Shown: positions 12,309-23,622, counted from the stretch's first letter. The stretch: DNA of 64,000 nucleotides from Eucalyptus grandis (GCF_016545825.1 NC_052619.1:37477682-37541681), one strand, 5' to 3'. Numbers and translations: made by a program. The notes: generated from the letters alone by a model not told the origin.

Positions 12309-13088
12309 GGGCCTGTTTGGCAACGTGCCAAACAGTGCCTGATTCTGATTTTTTGTTTCCAGAATCAGTTTGGGACAAGAATCGCGTTTGATAAAATTTT
12401 TGTTCCTGGGAACAGATTGGGAAGAGAATTGAGAATAAAAAAAATATTTGATTCTTCATCCAAGAATCAAAAAAAAGAATCAAAATAGTGAAACTCTCAT
12501 TCTTCTCTTCCATCATCCTACAATTGCCGTCCACCACCGCCGCCGCCGTCCGCCGCTGCCGCCCGCCGCCACCGTCCGCCGCTGCTCGCCGGTTCAGCGA
12601 GCTCGCCGAAGGCTCGCCAAGCTAGGGCGAGGTCCGGCAAGCTCGCCGAAGGCAAGCCCAACCTCGCCGGTGGCCAGGCTAGCCTCGCCCAGCCCTGGCG
12701 AGGCCGGCCTAGCCACCGGCGGGGCTGGGCAAGCCTTGCCAGTGGCCGGGCAAGCCTCGCCCACCGCCGACGAGGCTCGGCCGACGAGGGCCGACCTCGC
12801 CGGCTCGGCGATCGGCCACATGAAGAAGAAGAAGAAGAAGAATAGGAAAAAAGGGAAAAAAGAAAAGAAAAGAAAAGTAAAAAAAATTATTTAAAAATCA
12901 AAATAAATTAATTTGGAACAGAATCAATTAGCACGGTATCAAACACAATTCTATTCCAGAATAAAAAATTTTGGACAGTTACCAAACACGTTTTTTTTAC
13001 TCAGAATTAGTTCCCGAGAACAGAATTAAAAATAATCATTTCTAGTCAGAATTAGCTCTTGAGAACAGAATCATTACCAAACGTGCCC
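12309..13088. mobile_element. PIF/Harbinger-type MITE
   Basis: The element is 780 bp with inverted ends GGGCCTGTTTGG (left) and, read inward from the right, GGGCACGTTTGG. It is flanked by the 3-bp duplication TAA (12306-12308 and 13089-13091), which is diagnostic for PIF/Harbinger. The middle is GC-rich with repeated 'ggcgaggc' and 'ccgccg' blocks. No transposase is encoded, so it is non-autonomous. Copy B (near 60789) shows the empty site 'attaaatg'. Confidence 0.88.
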
Positions 13089-13946
13089 TAAATGTATGCA
13101 ATCAAATGTGCAGAGAAAGGAGGTGAATAAACTTACTTCCTTGCTAATTGCATATTTTGTTGGCTGACATGAATGAATGTGCTTTAGACGATCCTAATAG
13201 GAATTATACCTGCGTTTCTGTTATTAAATGTTGGTTGATTTCTATGAGAATTTAATGTTGTTCCGATAAGGCTTCCCATGGAACAATTGCTTCCCTCACT
13301 TGGGCTGTTTTAGACAAATTTATCGGCAAAATAAGGCTGATGTTATGAAGCTCATTGGTTTGCGGTTTTCTTAAAAAATAGCATGGCCTTTCGATTAATG
13401 CAACTATAGTTGATCAGGAGATAGTCCAAAGGCTGATTTTGTTTTTGGGAGTATCCACATCCTGATTCAAAGGTTGCTGATAATATCGTTTGGAGATCTC
13501 CTGCTATTGATGTGGATTCCATCAAATCGTTCAGAGATACGAAGCTGCTGCGTGTTCTTCTTAGATGTAGTCCAAGTTGAATTGTAACTCTTTTTTTAGG
13601 TCAAGCATGATCAGAGAACCATCTAGATATTTTTGTGGGAAGAAGAGAGTTCGTAGGATGATCCTACCATATCTATTGTAATCATCTGAGTTGGTTGTGC
13701 CTCTTTTCTCTTTTCTTTTTGAACCATATATCAACTCGGTTGCTAATGTCCTGTTGGTTTTCTGTTATAATCATCTATTTCCAAATGAAGAGAGATTTGT
13801 GGACCTCATTTAAAGCATAAATACTTTTCACTATCTTTCTTTGAGCACATGCGGTTCGTCCTCATTGGAAAACCAAGATAATACTATTGGCTATAGAACA
13901 CAAATAGATTGTCCAGGGGAAATATATGAACCAGCATTGATCACAT

Positions 13947-15176
13947 TTACTTTGTGTAAGAAAGAATAGTAAATACTGTTTGTGCTACTGTGAGAAAGAA
14001 CACAATGCCTGCGAAAACGGAAAAGAAAGACCGAGGACTAGGGAAATAGTCCCTCCTTAGTTTCGCCGTCCAGAGGTTGCCCCTCTTGACACAATGCGCA
14101 TTCACATTTTGGAAGATCTTACAGTAATAGGAATTGGATATAGCGACGTGGTTGCCCATCTGGTTGAACATCTGCGCAACCACCTTGTCATCCCTCAAAT
14201 AATTCTCAATAATCCCTGCACGGCGAAGAAACTCCACGTCCATTGAAGAGTTTATGAGATTATCCATGAAGTTAACGTAATCCGTAAAGTAGTTGATGTC
14301 TCTCCTTCGACAATGCTGCTCGTATGCGACCAGGTTTCGAAATTTTGATTCGGTATGGTCTTCTACTTTTAAGACCGCTATCTCGAGTGTCTCATTCTCG
14401 AATTTGATGTCGCTCAGTTGGTCCCCTTTCTCAGCCTTAAACTTGACTCTTGAATCCCTCAGCTCTGTCGCCGAGAATTTAATTGGTGTGCAAACTAACA
14501 AGCAATCTGACCGATTCGGTTTAGGCAAGTCCGAAGTGTGCCACGTATGATATAGATGTAGAAGATGCTCCGTCTCCTCGCCAATCGTCCAATTTTGTAT
14601 GGGGACGTCGAAGTACACCCTGGCATAAAAGCCGAACTCACTCTCGTCGCCCGGATCTTTAGTCAGGTCATGTAGCTTGCTCAAGACGAAAAGTGGGAGC
14701 TGGTTCTCTAGCAGCAGTAAATCGCGCATAATGCTGTTTCGAATCCCTAATCCATGCATAAGCAGATCGTCTTCGTCTATCGGTATCTTGTTATTGTACT
14801 TACGGAACAACTCAACGATGAAACAGCCATCAATGAGCATCATCGCAAGAAACTTTTCTTGGGAGAGGTCGATGGTTTCCGCATAGCAATTACACGCCCG
14901 TTGTTCCATTTCCCTGAGAGTCGGCATATACCTGTCAACGCTCTCCTTTCTCCTCTCAAGCAATTGCTGCAGGTATCGCAATTTTTGCTTCTCCATGAAT
15001 TTGAACTTGTCATTTCCATAGTGATAAGGGCCAATGGCTAGGACCTCTGGGTCATAGGCTTTCTCGTTGACTTTGCGCAATTGATGACGGACCCTAAATA
15101 TACTATGCTCTAGCGAAGTGGGAGGCATACTACGAAGCATACTCTCGATGTGGATTGAAACATGATCTTGCACCAC
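13947..15176 (-). CDS. DUF247 (UPF0481) membrane protein, copy A
   Basis: The open frame covers 409 codons and spans a whole DUF247 domain. The N-terminal IESMLRSMPP and IFRVRHQLRKVNEKAY are followed by AIGPYHYG, LRYLQQLLERR, the core FLAMMLIDGCFIVELFRKY, RDLLLLENQLPLFVL, NLVAYEQH and NYFTDYVNFMDNLI. A C-terminal hydrophobic helix (about residues 385-406, FAGIVFFLTVAQTVFTILSY) would anchor it in a membrane. Length and order are normal for this plant-specific family. Its biochemical role is unknown; some members act in grass self-incompatibility. The first codon of the open frame is GTG and a stop lies a few codons upstream. The true start is therefore either an upstream exon or the internal ATG at 15140. 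No lesion is seen in the frame. Confidence 0.88.
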   Translation of the reverse strand: MVQDHVSIHIESMLRSMPPTSLEHSIFRVRHQLRKVNEKAYDPEVLAIGPYHYGNDKFKFMEKQKLRYLQQLLERRKESVDRYMPTLREMEQRACNCYAETIDLSQEKFLAMMLIDGCFIVELFRKYNNKIPIDEDDLLMHGLGIRNSIMRDLLLLENQLPLFVLSKLHDLTKDPGDESEFGFYARVYFDVPIQNWTIGEETEHLLHLYHTWHTSDLPKPNRSDCLLVCTPIKFSATELRDSRVKFKAEKGDQLSDIKFENETLEIAVLKVEDHTESKFRNLVAYEQHCRRRDINYFTDYVNFMDNLINSSMDVEFLRRAGIIENYLRDDKVVAQMFNQMGNHVAISNSYYCKIFQNVNAHCVKRGNLWTAKLRRDYFPSPRSFFSVFAGIVFFLTVAQTVFTILSYTK

Positions 15177-15326
15177 GGAACAGTCATAGATCCTAGCATG
15201 CTGTATTGGCTACAACATAATTAATGTGATAATAAGCACAGAGTAAAGCAAGATGATGGATTTTCATGTTCTTGAAATGGTTCTTCATGTGCTTCCCTTT
15301 CATTAAGAGCTACTTGCGAAAAATGA

Positions 15327-15338
15327 TCTTATATATAC
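15327..15338 (-). promoter_or_regulatory. Candidate TATA box of DUF247 copy A
   Basis: The minus-strand sequence gtatatataag lies about 150 bp upstream of the open frame. It falls in a 196-bp segment (15297-15492) that copy B lacks. The position is plausible for a plant core promoter, but this is unproven. Confidence 0.45.
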
Positions 15339-15639
15339 TCTAGCTAATTTTTTTATTTTGGTCATCATAATATTTTTGGGGAAATGGATACCCCTTAAAC
15401 TAATCTCCAAACATCCAACACCCCCCCGGCGCCCCCTCCCCCTGGGGGCGCACCTCAAAAAAAAGAAAAAAGAAATAAATAAAGTGATTTCCGAATAAAT
15501 TTTTAGGAGAAATTCTGCATTTCCGTGTGATTATTAATGGAAAATGCTAACTAAGCACCGGAGTTGAACATGTGGAGCTGGCATATAATTTAAACAAATC
15601 AATATATTAGAAAAAATTACAGAAATGATCTAACAGTAG

Positions 15640-16584
15640 AGGATCGGAAAAGGGAAGGGAAATTCATGATGACTTACTTGATTGAATTGGTGATTGCTCA
15701 TTCTTCTCGCCAAGCTAGACCAATTCTTCTCTTTTCGTGGGATTGTGTATTCAGTGATATGGGTATAGATAAAATGAGACTCCGCCAAACATCAACCTTT
15801 AAAACGAAATACAAACACGTTTTACTTGAGACCCCACAAAAGAAAACACCTGTGAGTAGCTAGGGTCTTTCTTGCCCGAAATAAACACCTGTGAGTAGCT
15901 AGAGGATACCTATAGAGCGCGAGACAACTCTCTCCAGAGAACTCGTAAAGTCGACCACTGAAAGCAGAACCGTAAAGTCGACCACGGAAAGCAGAACGAC
16001 GGACGAGGTAATCCGGACGAGCAATTACAATAATGGCTGGGGAAATTTTTTTCTGTAGCGTTTCTTCCTAAAGTTTTCATGGACAGCTGTGTGTCTGTAC
16101 GTGATTGCAGAAGCAAATCTCAAATCTCAAAAAGATTCCAGCATTTTTTTGTCCAGTCGCTTTCTCCATAGTTCCGTATCGCAATTATATATCGCTCGAG
16201 CCTTGACATAACATCTCGGTAGCACAGAGCCATGCGCCCTTCGAAGAATCAAACCATACGAGATCTTGTGGACACTGGGCATATCTAGTGGGGTTGATGC
16301 GACCGCGTATCTACCGCACAAGATCTTGTGGACACTGGGCTTCTCTACCCTTTTTTTCTGCAGCCCCACGGGCCTTTCACACCGCCATATCCAAATGCGT
16401 TATCTTCTGACTTGTCAATTCCATTCTTCTAGTCCCAAGCTCAAAAAGAACCAACAACTCCAAAGGGTAGAGACGATGATAATATAGGTCAGATAGTCTT
16501 TACATCAAATTAGACTAATTAGCATGGCTCGATGAATGGCACGTCAATCGTATTTCAGTAACGGAGGTTCCTAGCGAAAGTCAT
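15640..16584. other. Intergenic, small direct repeats only
   Basis: Short duplications are visible. 'aaacacctgtgagtagctag' occurs at 15844 and 15884, and 'gtaaagtcgacca' occurs near 15947 and 15972. 'agatcttgtggacactgggc' occurs at about 16261 and 16321, a 60-bp step. No coding sequence is supported. Confidence 0.6.
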
Positions 16585-17552
16585 CCTATTCCGGTTACGT
16601 TGAAAATGACTTCAATCGGAGAATTAGATGTTTACATAAAATGCCCGCTTCCATCTCCCCTCCCAAATAACCGCTCAAAGTGACTACACCTAGTGGTGAT
16701 AAGTTCCAAAGTGAACCGAGTCCCACATAAAATCGGTAATTACCCAAAGATGGATCAATTCGACTAATTGGAAACTGGTCGTGTTTTGATGAAAGTGATG
16801 TTGAGAAGATGTTGGGCTCTTATCTTTGGCATTCGGAAGAGGTGCTCCCCAAAATCAGTGGTGGCTGTGATGGTGTCGAAGCTGAGAACGCGATCAAAAG
16901 TAAAACGGAGGATACTGCATGAGTAGCTTGCTAAGAGAAGTGAGAGAAATCGAGAAGGCCATGAAAGAACTTGTGCGGTGGAATAATCATACCAGCCAAA
17001 TTGTGTACTCGCACGGCTTGTTACGTCAGACTCAGGCCTCGCACAGCTGAGACTTAAGAACGTTACTTCCTATTCCGGTTACGTTGAAAATGACTTCAAT
17101 CGGAGAATCAGATGTTTACATAAAATGCCCGCTTCCATCTCCCCCTCCCAAATAACCGCTCAAAGTGACTACACCTAGTGGTGATAAGTTCCAAAGTGAA
17201 CCGAGTCCCACATAAAATCGGTAATTACCCAAAGATGGATCAATTCGACTAATTGGAAACTGGTCGTGTTTTGATGAAAGTGATGTTGAGAAGATGTTGG
17301 GCTCTTATCTTTGGCATTCGCAAGAGGTGCTCCCCAAAATCAGCGGTGGCTGTGATGGTGTCGAAGCTGAGAACGCGATCAAAAGTAAAACGGAGGATAC
17401 TGCATGAGTAGCTTGCTAAGAGAAGTGAGAGAAATCGAGAAGGCCAGGAAAGAACTTGTGCGGTGGAATAATCATACCAGCCAAATTGTGTACTCGCACG
17501 GCTTGTTATGTAAGACTCAGGCCTCGCACAGCTGAGACTTAAGAACGTTACT
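16585..17552. repeat. 484-bp tandem duplication
   Basis: Two nearly identical units start at 'cctattccggttacg' (16585 and 17069) and differ at only a few positions. Each carries the same two short plus-strand frames (16740-16922 and 16919-17050 in unit 1). The duplication must be recent. Confidence 0.95.
16740..17050 (+). pseudogene. Unrecognised coding-like fragment, two overlapping short frames
   Basis: The first frame lacks an ATG at its start. It encodes about 60 residues including FDESDVEKMLGSYLWHSEEV and ends in TGA at 16922. That stop overlaps the ATG (16919) of a 43-residue frame beginning MSSLLREVREIEKAMKELVR, which could be a short amphipathic helix. Both frames are preserved in the second unit (17224-17406 and 17403-17534). 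The arrangement looks like one exon broken by a frameshift, but I do not recognise the family and cannot exclude chance. Confidence 0.3.
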
Positions 17553-17764
17553 TCCGTGTAAATGTTGAATCATGACCTAAAAAGGTTATGTTCAGTACAA
17601 GTGCAAGAATATACAAAACACGAGAAAAGTTTTTACTTAATAAAATAAATGCTATTCGTAGCTTTAAACGGATTGTCATTTTCTGTATTGAACTTTAGAT
17701 AATTGTAGCGCTTTATAATTATATATATCTCATGAACGATAAATATATAAAGAAAAAGATATTT

Positions 17765-17835
17765 GGCTGCTGGGTTTCGAGCCCAAGTCTCCGAGGCCAT
17801 GACATGGCATTCTTGCTTACCACTAAACTACAGCC
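17765..17835 (-). tRNA. tRNA-like sequence, possibly tRNA-Asp (GTC), probably a relic
   Basis: The 71-nt minus-strand sequence has an A-box-like TAGTTTAGTGGTAAGC. Its anticodon loop ATGTCAT would give anticodon GTC. Its B-box-like GGCTCGAAACC is one base from GGTTCGANNCC. Six of seven acceptor pairs form, counting a G-T pair. The anticodon stem has a mismatch and the T stem is short, so it is more likely a tRNA pseudogene or SINE head than a working gene. No poly(A) tail or target duplication was found. Confidence 0.4.
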
Positions 17836-18739
17836 CTCCTTCGTCAAAACAAAAAATATATATACCATTTCGGTCTAAATAGGTGGTTCTACATCTAAAA
17901 CCACAAATCGGATTTGTTTATGCAATTTCCAATCCGGTCGAGTTTTTTGCTCGCTGCTAGGTACAACCGGTGAACCAAATGCTTACGGAAATTTGCTTGG
18001 ATAAAAGTTGTTGATTGAGAGGATTCGGGTTCCATTCTTCCTATTGCTGACTTTATCGGTCATTCAAAAGCTACCATTGCTGTAATCTTATTTTCTGTTT
18101 TCCACTTTTTTTCTTTTGCCAGAATCCTCTAATCATACTTTTGTTGTCTTACTACGAGCTCACGAAATTAAATGCGTGTATAAAAAAAAAAGAAAAGATA
18201 ATGGATTGAGATTGTCTCTAAAAATAAAAGGGTTAGTTATTTTTTCCATGAATGAAATGAGTGAAGGTAATTATTCTTTGAGAGGAGGAAATAGATGCTT
18301 GAATTGTTGACATTAATTGTTAATTTTTTAAATAATTTTATGCAAATAGATTCTTGAATTTCGTCTAAGACTCTGTATATTTGGTGAGTTGAGTATAATC
18401 GGCATCCTTTCTTGCATGATGGAGAATTGAGAGCTATTTGTGTGAGAAGCATGTTAATTTCTTGATCTATATATGCAAAGTATATTCATGACCTTTTTTT
18501 CCCAGCGAATGATTATGGCGGCAAAATGTAGGTATTTTAGTTTCGAAAAGTATGTGCTTTTTGACAAATGATATCTTGAAAACACAGAAAAGCTTCTTCA
18601 AATAGAGATATGCCATGTGTCCTTTTTTTTATATGGCAGTCACGTGTGCTACATCTACATTACATATATGACAAAAAAAAAGAAAAAAAGAAGGAACAAC
18701 AGCCAAATTAGGGGAGGAAATCATAATCAAAAGGGTCGA
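17836..18739. other. Intergenic, no gene supported
   Basis: This is AT-rich sequence with short unrelated frames. I see no repeat boundary or conserved coding tract. Confidence 0.5.
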
Positions 18740-19240
18740 TATCATGAAGAATCTTAAATCGGTACATTTATGACAAATTTACCATAAACTAATTATTTAA
18801 TCATAAAAAATCCAAACTGATGCACTTTTGATAAATTTACCCAAAACTATTATACTAGTGACGAATTAACCCTATGTTAGTTTTCATTAAATTTTTCTGT
18901 CAAATTACTAAATTGAATTATACGTGATAGTTGATTGGTATACCAATTTGCGATTTTACTCTCTGTTTGTCATATTTATATAATTTTTTGTGGTATTAAT
19001 CTAATTTAACGGATGATATATTTGTTATAAATGTATCAGTTTAGGATTTTTAGCGGTTGAATAAATTAGTTTATGGTAAATTTATCACAAATATATCAAT
19101 TTTGAATTTTTTTATTATCAGTCGAGATAAGTTTGATACATATATATTAGTTTGGAATCTTTTATGATCAAGAAATTAATTTGAAGTAAATTTATTATAT
19201 GTATATTAGTTTGAAATTTCTCAGGAAATTAATTATAATC
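18740..19240. repeat. AT-rich dispersed repeat, family shared with 44870-45330 and 55385-55600
   Basis: Repeated phrases such as 'acaaatttatcataaact', 'tatatcagtttgaa' and 'aaaattagtttgaggtaaa' recur here and in the two downstream copies in similar order. No coding capacity or clear terminal structure is seen. It is probably an old non-autonomous element. Confidence 0.6.
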
Positions 19241-20460
19241 AAAATTACATGATAAAACCAGAGCAACGATCCCAAAGATTCCGAATGCACAAAAGTCGAA
19301 ACCTTAAGCCTCATTTGTTGCTATGTTTATGGGAGGAAATCAAATTATGGCCAATGGGAATGGAACGAAAGACCTTGATAGCAGTTGCAAAGTGGTTAGG
19401 AGTTCACTTCAATTAGCCTCCACAGCAGAAGGCTATTAATGCACACGACGGAAGAAGATGGAGAAGCAGAGGACATCTGGCTATCGATAATAGCGCAAGG
19501 TACAACAGACAAGATTTTGATTTTTTGTTTTTTATCTTTTGTTTTTCTTTAGAGTAAGCACTCAACACGGCATAGGCATTTGAATATTTTTTTTCCCTAA
19601 ATGAAGGGGGAGCAACTCGCGTTTGCATCGTCTGTTTTGAAATATAAGGATCGGACTAGTAAGTAGTAAGTAGCTTATGATCAAATCTCTGATACTTTAA
19701 CTCGTTTACATGTAAAATATTTTCGTGTCAATTATATAATTTGTGCAATTAATATAATCACGTTACGTGATTTTATAGCTTGAGACTTACAATTAGCAAG
19801 TTAGTGATGATGTGAGTTTCTATGCTACTTATGTATTTGAGTTCTCAAACTTTTATTTCATTCGTCTAAGAATTGAAAATTGCATTAAAAAGCATGTGAG
19901 AGATTCAGGTTGCTCTATCGATTTCTAATGGACAGAAATCACATCCAGTTTACTTCATTCCCTTTAGACGTGTTAACAGATTGCGTGAGTATGTACGTCT
20001 ACATGATCATGAATTAAACTTGGAGACGTGCGAGTAGTCTCGGTTTCTGCCGATTATGGCCGATTATAGTTTTGTGGTTGTTTTGATATCTAGCTTGCTA
20101 AATAATGCATATTTAGATAATGCATATTTGGTGATGTGGTTGACTTTTGGTATGCTTAAAGCTTATGCTTGCTAATATGTGAAATTGATTGCTTAATTGT
20201 GCAATTAAGTTCTTGGTTGTTGTTATGGACTGTTATTGCAAAAAATGGATTTTAGTATTTAAATAGAAAAATACCGGGTGTTGGTTTTTTGACGCCAAAA
20301 ATGTTTATATAGTATATGAAATCATGAAATTTTGAAATGAGAGGGTACCATGCTTACTAGTTCGATTTAAATGCGTGACCACGCATGATTATTTTATCGG
20401 GATGATTTTTATTACGAAGAAAATGAGCCAAGTCCATTATTTGAAATTGAGGTATTTTAG
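19241..20460. other. Intergenic, no gene supported
   Basis: No conserved coding tract was found. The AT-rich repeat phrases fade out at the left edge. Confidence 0.45.
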
Positions 20461-21357
20461 TGCAAAGTACAATATTTTTGGCCAAGTATGGATATGTGTG
20501 TGGTTACTATTAGAACCCGTCACCCAACAAGAGTTTGGGGATGATGCCTAATTTTATTGGATGCCCGACAAGAGTCTGGAAGTCGGTCGCGGTGGAGGCT
20601 GGATCAATGCCCCTTTTTGGGATGCTGTCTAAGCGGGAGTTTTAGATGTTGCCATGCTTGATGGGGCGAGATGATGCCCAGTTATGTCCAATGACTACTG
20701 ACTGGGGAGTTGACCGTGACCGATGGGTAGTAAAAACTTGAATATACATGAGTTGAGATAGTTGCGCCTTATTATGGGGTAAATGTGGTATGGAATGTGA
20801 CGTATCATAATAATGTTACCTTATAATCGGGACCCATGTAATTGGTTGTGATGAAATGATATGTTCCAGTTATTGATTACGCTTGCTACGTTTATAAGTG
20901 TATATGTGACGCACTAATCTGCAGAGATGTGCTGAGGTGAGGTAAGTTTTGTGTGACGCCTATTTAGGCTGCCTCTGAGTGAATTCTCGTCCTAGTCGAG
21001 ATTTAGGGTGTTGACTTGCTGAGATTTTTATCTCACTCTGTCGTGGTTAAATATTTTCAGGTCCTTAGATGGAGAACTCAGGGCTTGAGGCTAAACGGTC
21101 CGGAGCATAGGTGGCTCACTAGTCCTCGTTGGGTCAGACTTATGTGTATAGACCTGTAAGACTAATTTGGCTTGTATATAAAGTGTTTTGTGAAAATTGG
21201 TTGTCCTGCTTTTATATCCCATGTTTAATTGATGAGATTATTAGTTCGCTTCCACATGTGCATAAAACGAAATGGTCAGTGATGCGTCTTAAGATATCGT
21301 AAATTTTAGTCAACCGTCGAGGGATATGCACGTGTTTAAGATTCTGGGCATGACATA
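20461..21357. mobile_element. Candidate LTR remnant (gypsy-like)
   Basis: The sequence has LTR-like texture: repeated 'gatgcc' phrases, a 'ttgctgagatttttatctcactc' block followed by 'ttttcaggtcc', and an end at 'gggcatgaca' resembling gypsy LTR termini. No second LTR, primer site or protein is present, and the left boundary is not visible. It may be part of a solo LTR. Confidence 0.3.
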
Positions 21358-22212
21358 TAGTGACCTAGCATTGTCTCTCAAAAGTAAAAAAATGATTCAA
21401 AGTCCTTTAGTGGAGCCTTGATTTTTTCAATGTTGGGTTCAGTTTTTTATCAAAAGATTTTCTCATTTTTTATTATGCTAAACTAGTTTTAAACTAGAGT
21501 TAACACTAAAACTCTAATGAAGTTAGACAAAAGATCAATTCTAAACTCTTTTCTGAATTTTTAATTTTGTATTACTTTTTATTAATTCTGGGAAATGGAC
21601 TTCGGACAAGGCCAGGGAAACCGGTCTGATTACTGGTTTGATCCGGACCCTAAAGATCCGGGTTGCGTTAGGATTCGGACCGGCCTCTAGGGCCCGGTCC
21701 TAATGTGGTTATGGCCCGATGGACTCGGGCTATAACAACAATACGACCCAAGTTGCCAATTTCCCCATTTCTAGTCATTCTAAGCCCAATCGGCAGTCAG
21801 CCCACACGCTCAATTCGGTCCAACCGATTCTCTTAACCCAATTTGCATACTCGGCCCAATTAATTGAGCCCTTAACGCCTCAGTCCAAATCATTGGACTT
21901 TATAATCAGCTCGTCTTTAATTCAACCTTGCCGGCCCCAACAAACATATCCCACCTAAGCTTCATTCTGACATTTTTTACATTTTTTTTTAATTTTCTAT
22001 TTTTTTAATTTCTCTTTCCTATATAATTTTATTATTTCCCTGCATCTTCTTCCCCAAGAGCTCGTCGTCTTCTTCCCGAGCTTGCCTGCACCAAGAACGA
22101 CGCCTCCTTCGGACAAGATTTCGCCGAAGCTCCGGTCATCATTGGATCACCCTCCGTCAGTCGTCCATTCTGACCACCACTGGACCACCATATCGGCTGC
22201 CGCTGGTCTATC
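21358..22212. other. Intergenic; 'ccgg/ggcccgg'-rich part, no gene supported
   Basis: The stretch 21600-21960 is rich in 'cggaccgg' and 'ggcccaa' phrases like LTR or leader sequence, and a 'tatataat' motif lies near 22020. No protein is recognisable. Confidence 0.4.
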
Positions 22213-22396
22213 ATCGACAACAATCAAGACAAACTCATTCTAAATCGGCTGCGGCTTTTCGACCAAAGCAACATTAAAAAAATTTCGTACCATACCATGA
22301 GCACATCGACAACAATCAAGACAAACTCATTCTAAATCGGCTGCGGTTTTTCGACCAAAGCAACATTAAAAAAATTTCGTACCATACCATGAGCAC
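22213..22396. repeat. 92-bp tandem duplication
   Basis: Two units begin 'atcgacaacaatcaagac' (22213 and 22305) and are almost identical. Confidence 0.92.
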
Positions 22397-23095
22397 ATCT
22401 ACATAGCAAATGGAAGGGAATGGGGAGCTAACTGTGGAGGACTCAAACCGCGGGCATTGCAGGTAAGTAGGGGGGTCTCCGGCTGGAAGTTTTATCCATG
22501 ACAAAAGTACATCATATTAGAGATATTTAGAGTATTTTTTAAAGATAATTGAGGATATTTTTCTTGATTTTTCATATCTTTCGTAATGGTGTATTGATTG
22601 TGAATAACTTGGTTGGTTTGTTGCCTAGATAATCATCTAAAAAAACCTATAAATAAATTCATGTATTATTTATCAAAACACAAAAAACATATAGAAAAAT
22701 TCCACCATTATTATTATTATTATTATTTTACTTTATTCGTATATCATCATTTGAGATAACTTATGCCGCTTGGGCACTCTCCATCATTTTCCAAAAGTCA
22801 ATTTTTGCCGTTTTCAAGTAGTCTTCGTCATCGTTTGCTCGTGACTTTTTTTTTGGCCATACGATGACAAAGGTTGATGGTGATGAATCAAACCGTGTAT
22901 GTAGTTAGAATAAGGGGTTGGTATTTGTGAGTCTCATCATTTTAACTTCACTCATCTATAAATATCTTGCCTAGTGAAGTAAGTTTCCATGTATTTCCTT
23001 CTTTCCCTTTTCGGATCCTCAGCTGTGTTGAGATATTCCCTGCACTAAACAAAAAATTGAAGAATGAGACCATCTTTCTCTCTTGTATCTATATT
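22397..23095. other. Intergenic, no gene supported
   Basis: It contains a short (att)n run near 22710. It forms the left flank of the copia insertion. Confidence 0.5.
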
Positions 23096-23100
23096 GGTGA

Positions 23101-23607
23101 TAATGATTTTATTAATTATTGTGATGGGCCTAAGTTGGCCCGTCTGCCCATGTTGGGCCTAAAAGCCTGGCCCATAAGATTAGGGCCTATGGATGGAGGG
23201 ATACGTTGAAGAGTTGTAACTTTTGGGGGACGTCTTTTGTCGAAGGGACACGTCCTTTGGAGAGGATGTATTTAAGGGGGAAAAGAGAGGGAGGAATGCA
23301 CCTTTTGGATTTACGTACGTTCCTCCTCCCTCTCTCCCTTAAAACACTCCAAAAAGAACAGTAAGAAAAAGGAGGAGATACTCTCTTCCCCTCAAGGCAA
23401 ATTTACGTCATCGGATCGAACGGGATTAGTTTTTCTTCCTCATATCAGCGTCGGTGTTTAATCTGTGGCTAACAAGGTACGTTCGATTCTGTGATATGCT
23501 TTAAGATCGGTGATACATGTGATTTTCCTGGGCTCGTCTTCTGCACTTGTTTTAGGGGTTCAATTTAGTGTCGAATTCGATTTTTTGGGAATCCGATATT
23601 CCCTACA
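23101..23607 (+). repeat. 5' LTR of the copia element
   Basis: It begins TAATGATTTT, where the 3' LTR begins TGATGATTTT, so the terminal TG has mutated to TA here. It ends ...CCCTACA. The body matches 36263-36768 closely. Confidence 0.93.
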
Positions 23608-23622
23608 TTGGTATTAGAGCCG
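23608..23622 (+). other. Primer-binding site, initiator-Met tRNA
   Basis: ttggtattagagccg starts directly after the LTR. It is the usual TGGTATCAGAGC with one change. Confidence 0.85.

Larger units (their letters stand above)
2651..15630. repeat. Segmental duplication copy A (matches 57516-63110)
   Basis: Once the insertions at 5176-11460 and 12309-13088 are removed, this stretch lines up in order with 57516-63110 and includes one DUF247 gene at its far end. Similarity is high by eye with many small indels. Copy A begins abruptly at the LTR end at 2650, so its left part was displaced or lost. Local differences include an extra 243-bp tandem duplication near 4271 in A and about 220 bp extra near 58536 in B. 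Non-coding parts hold only short exon-like tracts (see findings). Confidence 0.9.

Noticed and set aside
12448..12894. 148-codon plus-strand frame rich in Pro/Ala/Ser
   Set aside because: It is the GC core of the PIF/Harbinger MITE; the repetition comes from 'ggcgaggc' units.
15418..15455. C-run followed by 'ccccctgggggcgc' near the DUF247 promoter as a possible regulatory hairpin
   Set aside because: It is short and low-complexity, and cannot be distinguished from a chance palindrome next to a homopolymer.
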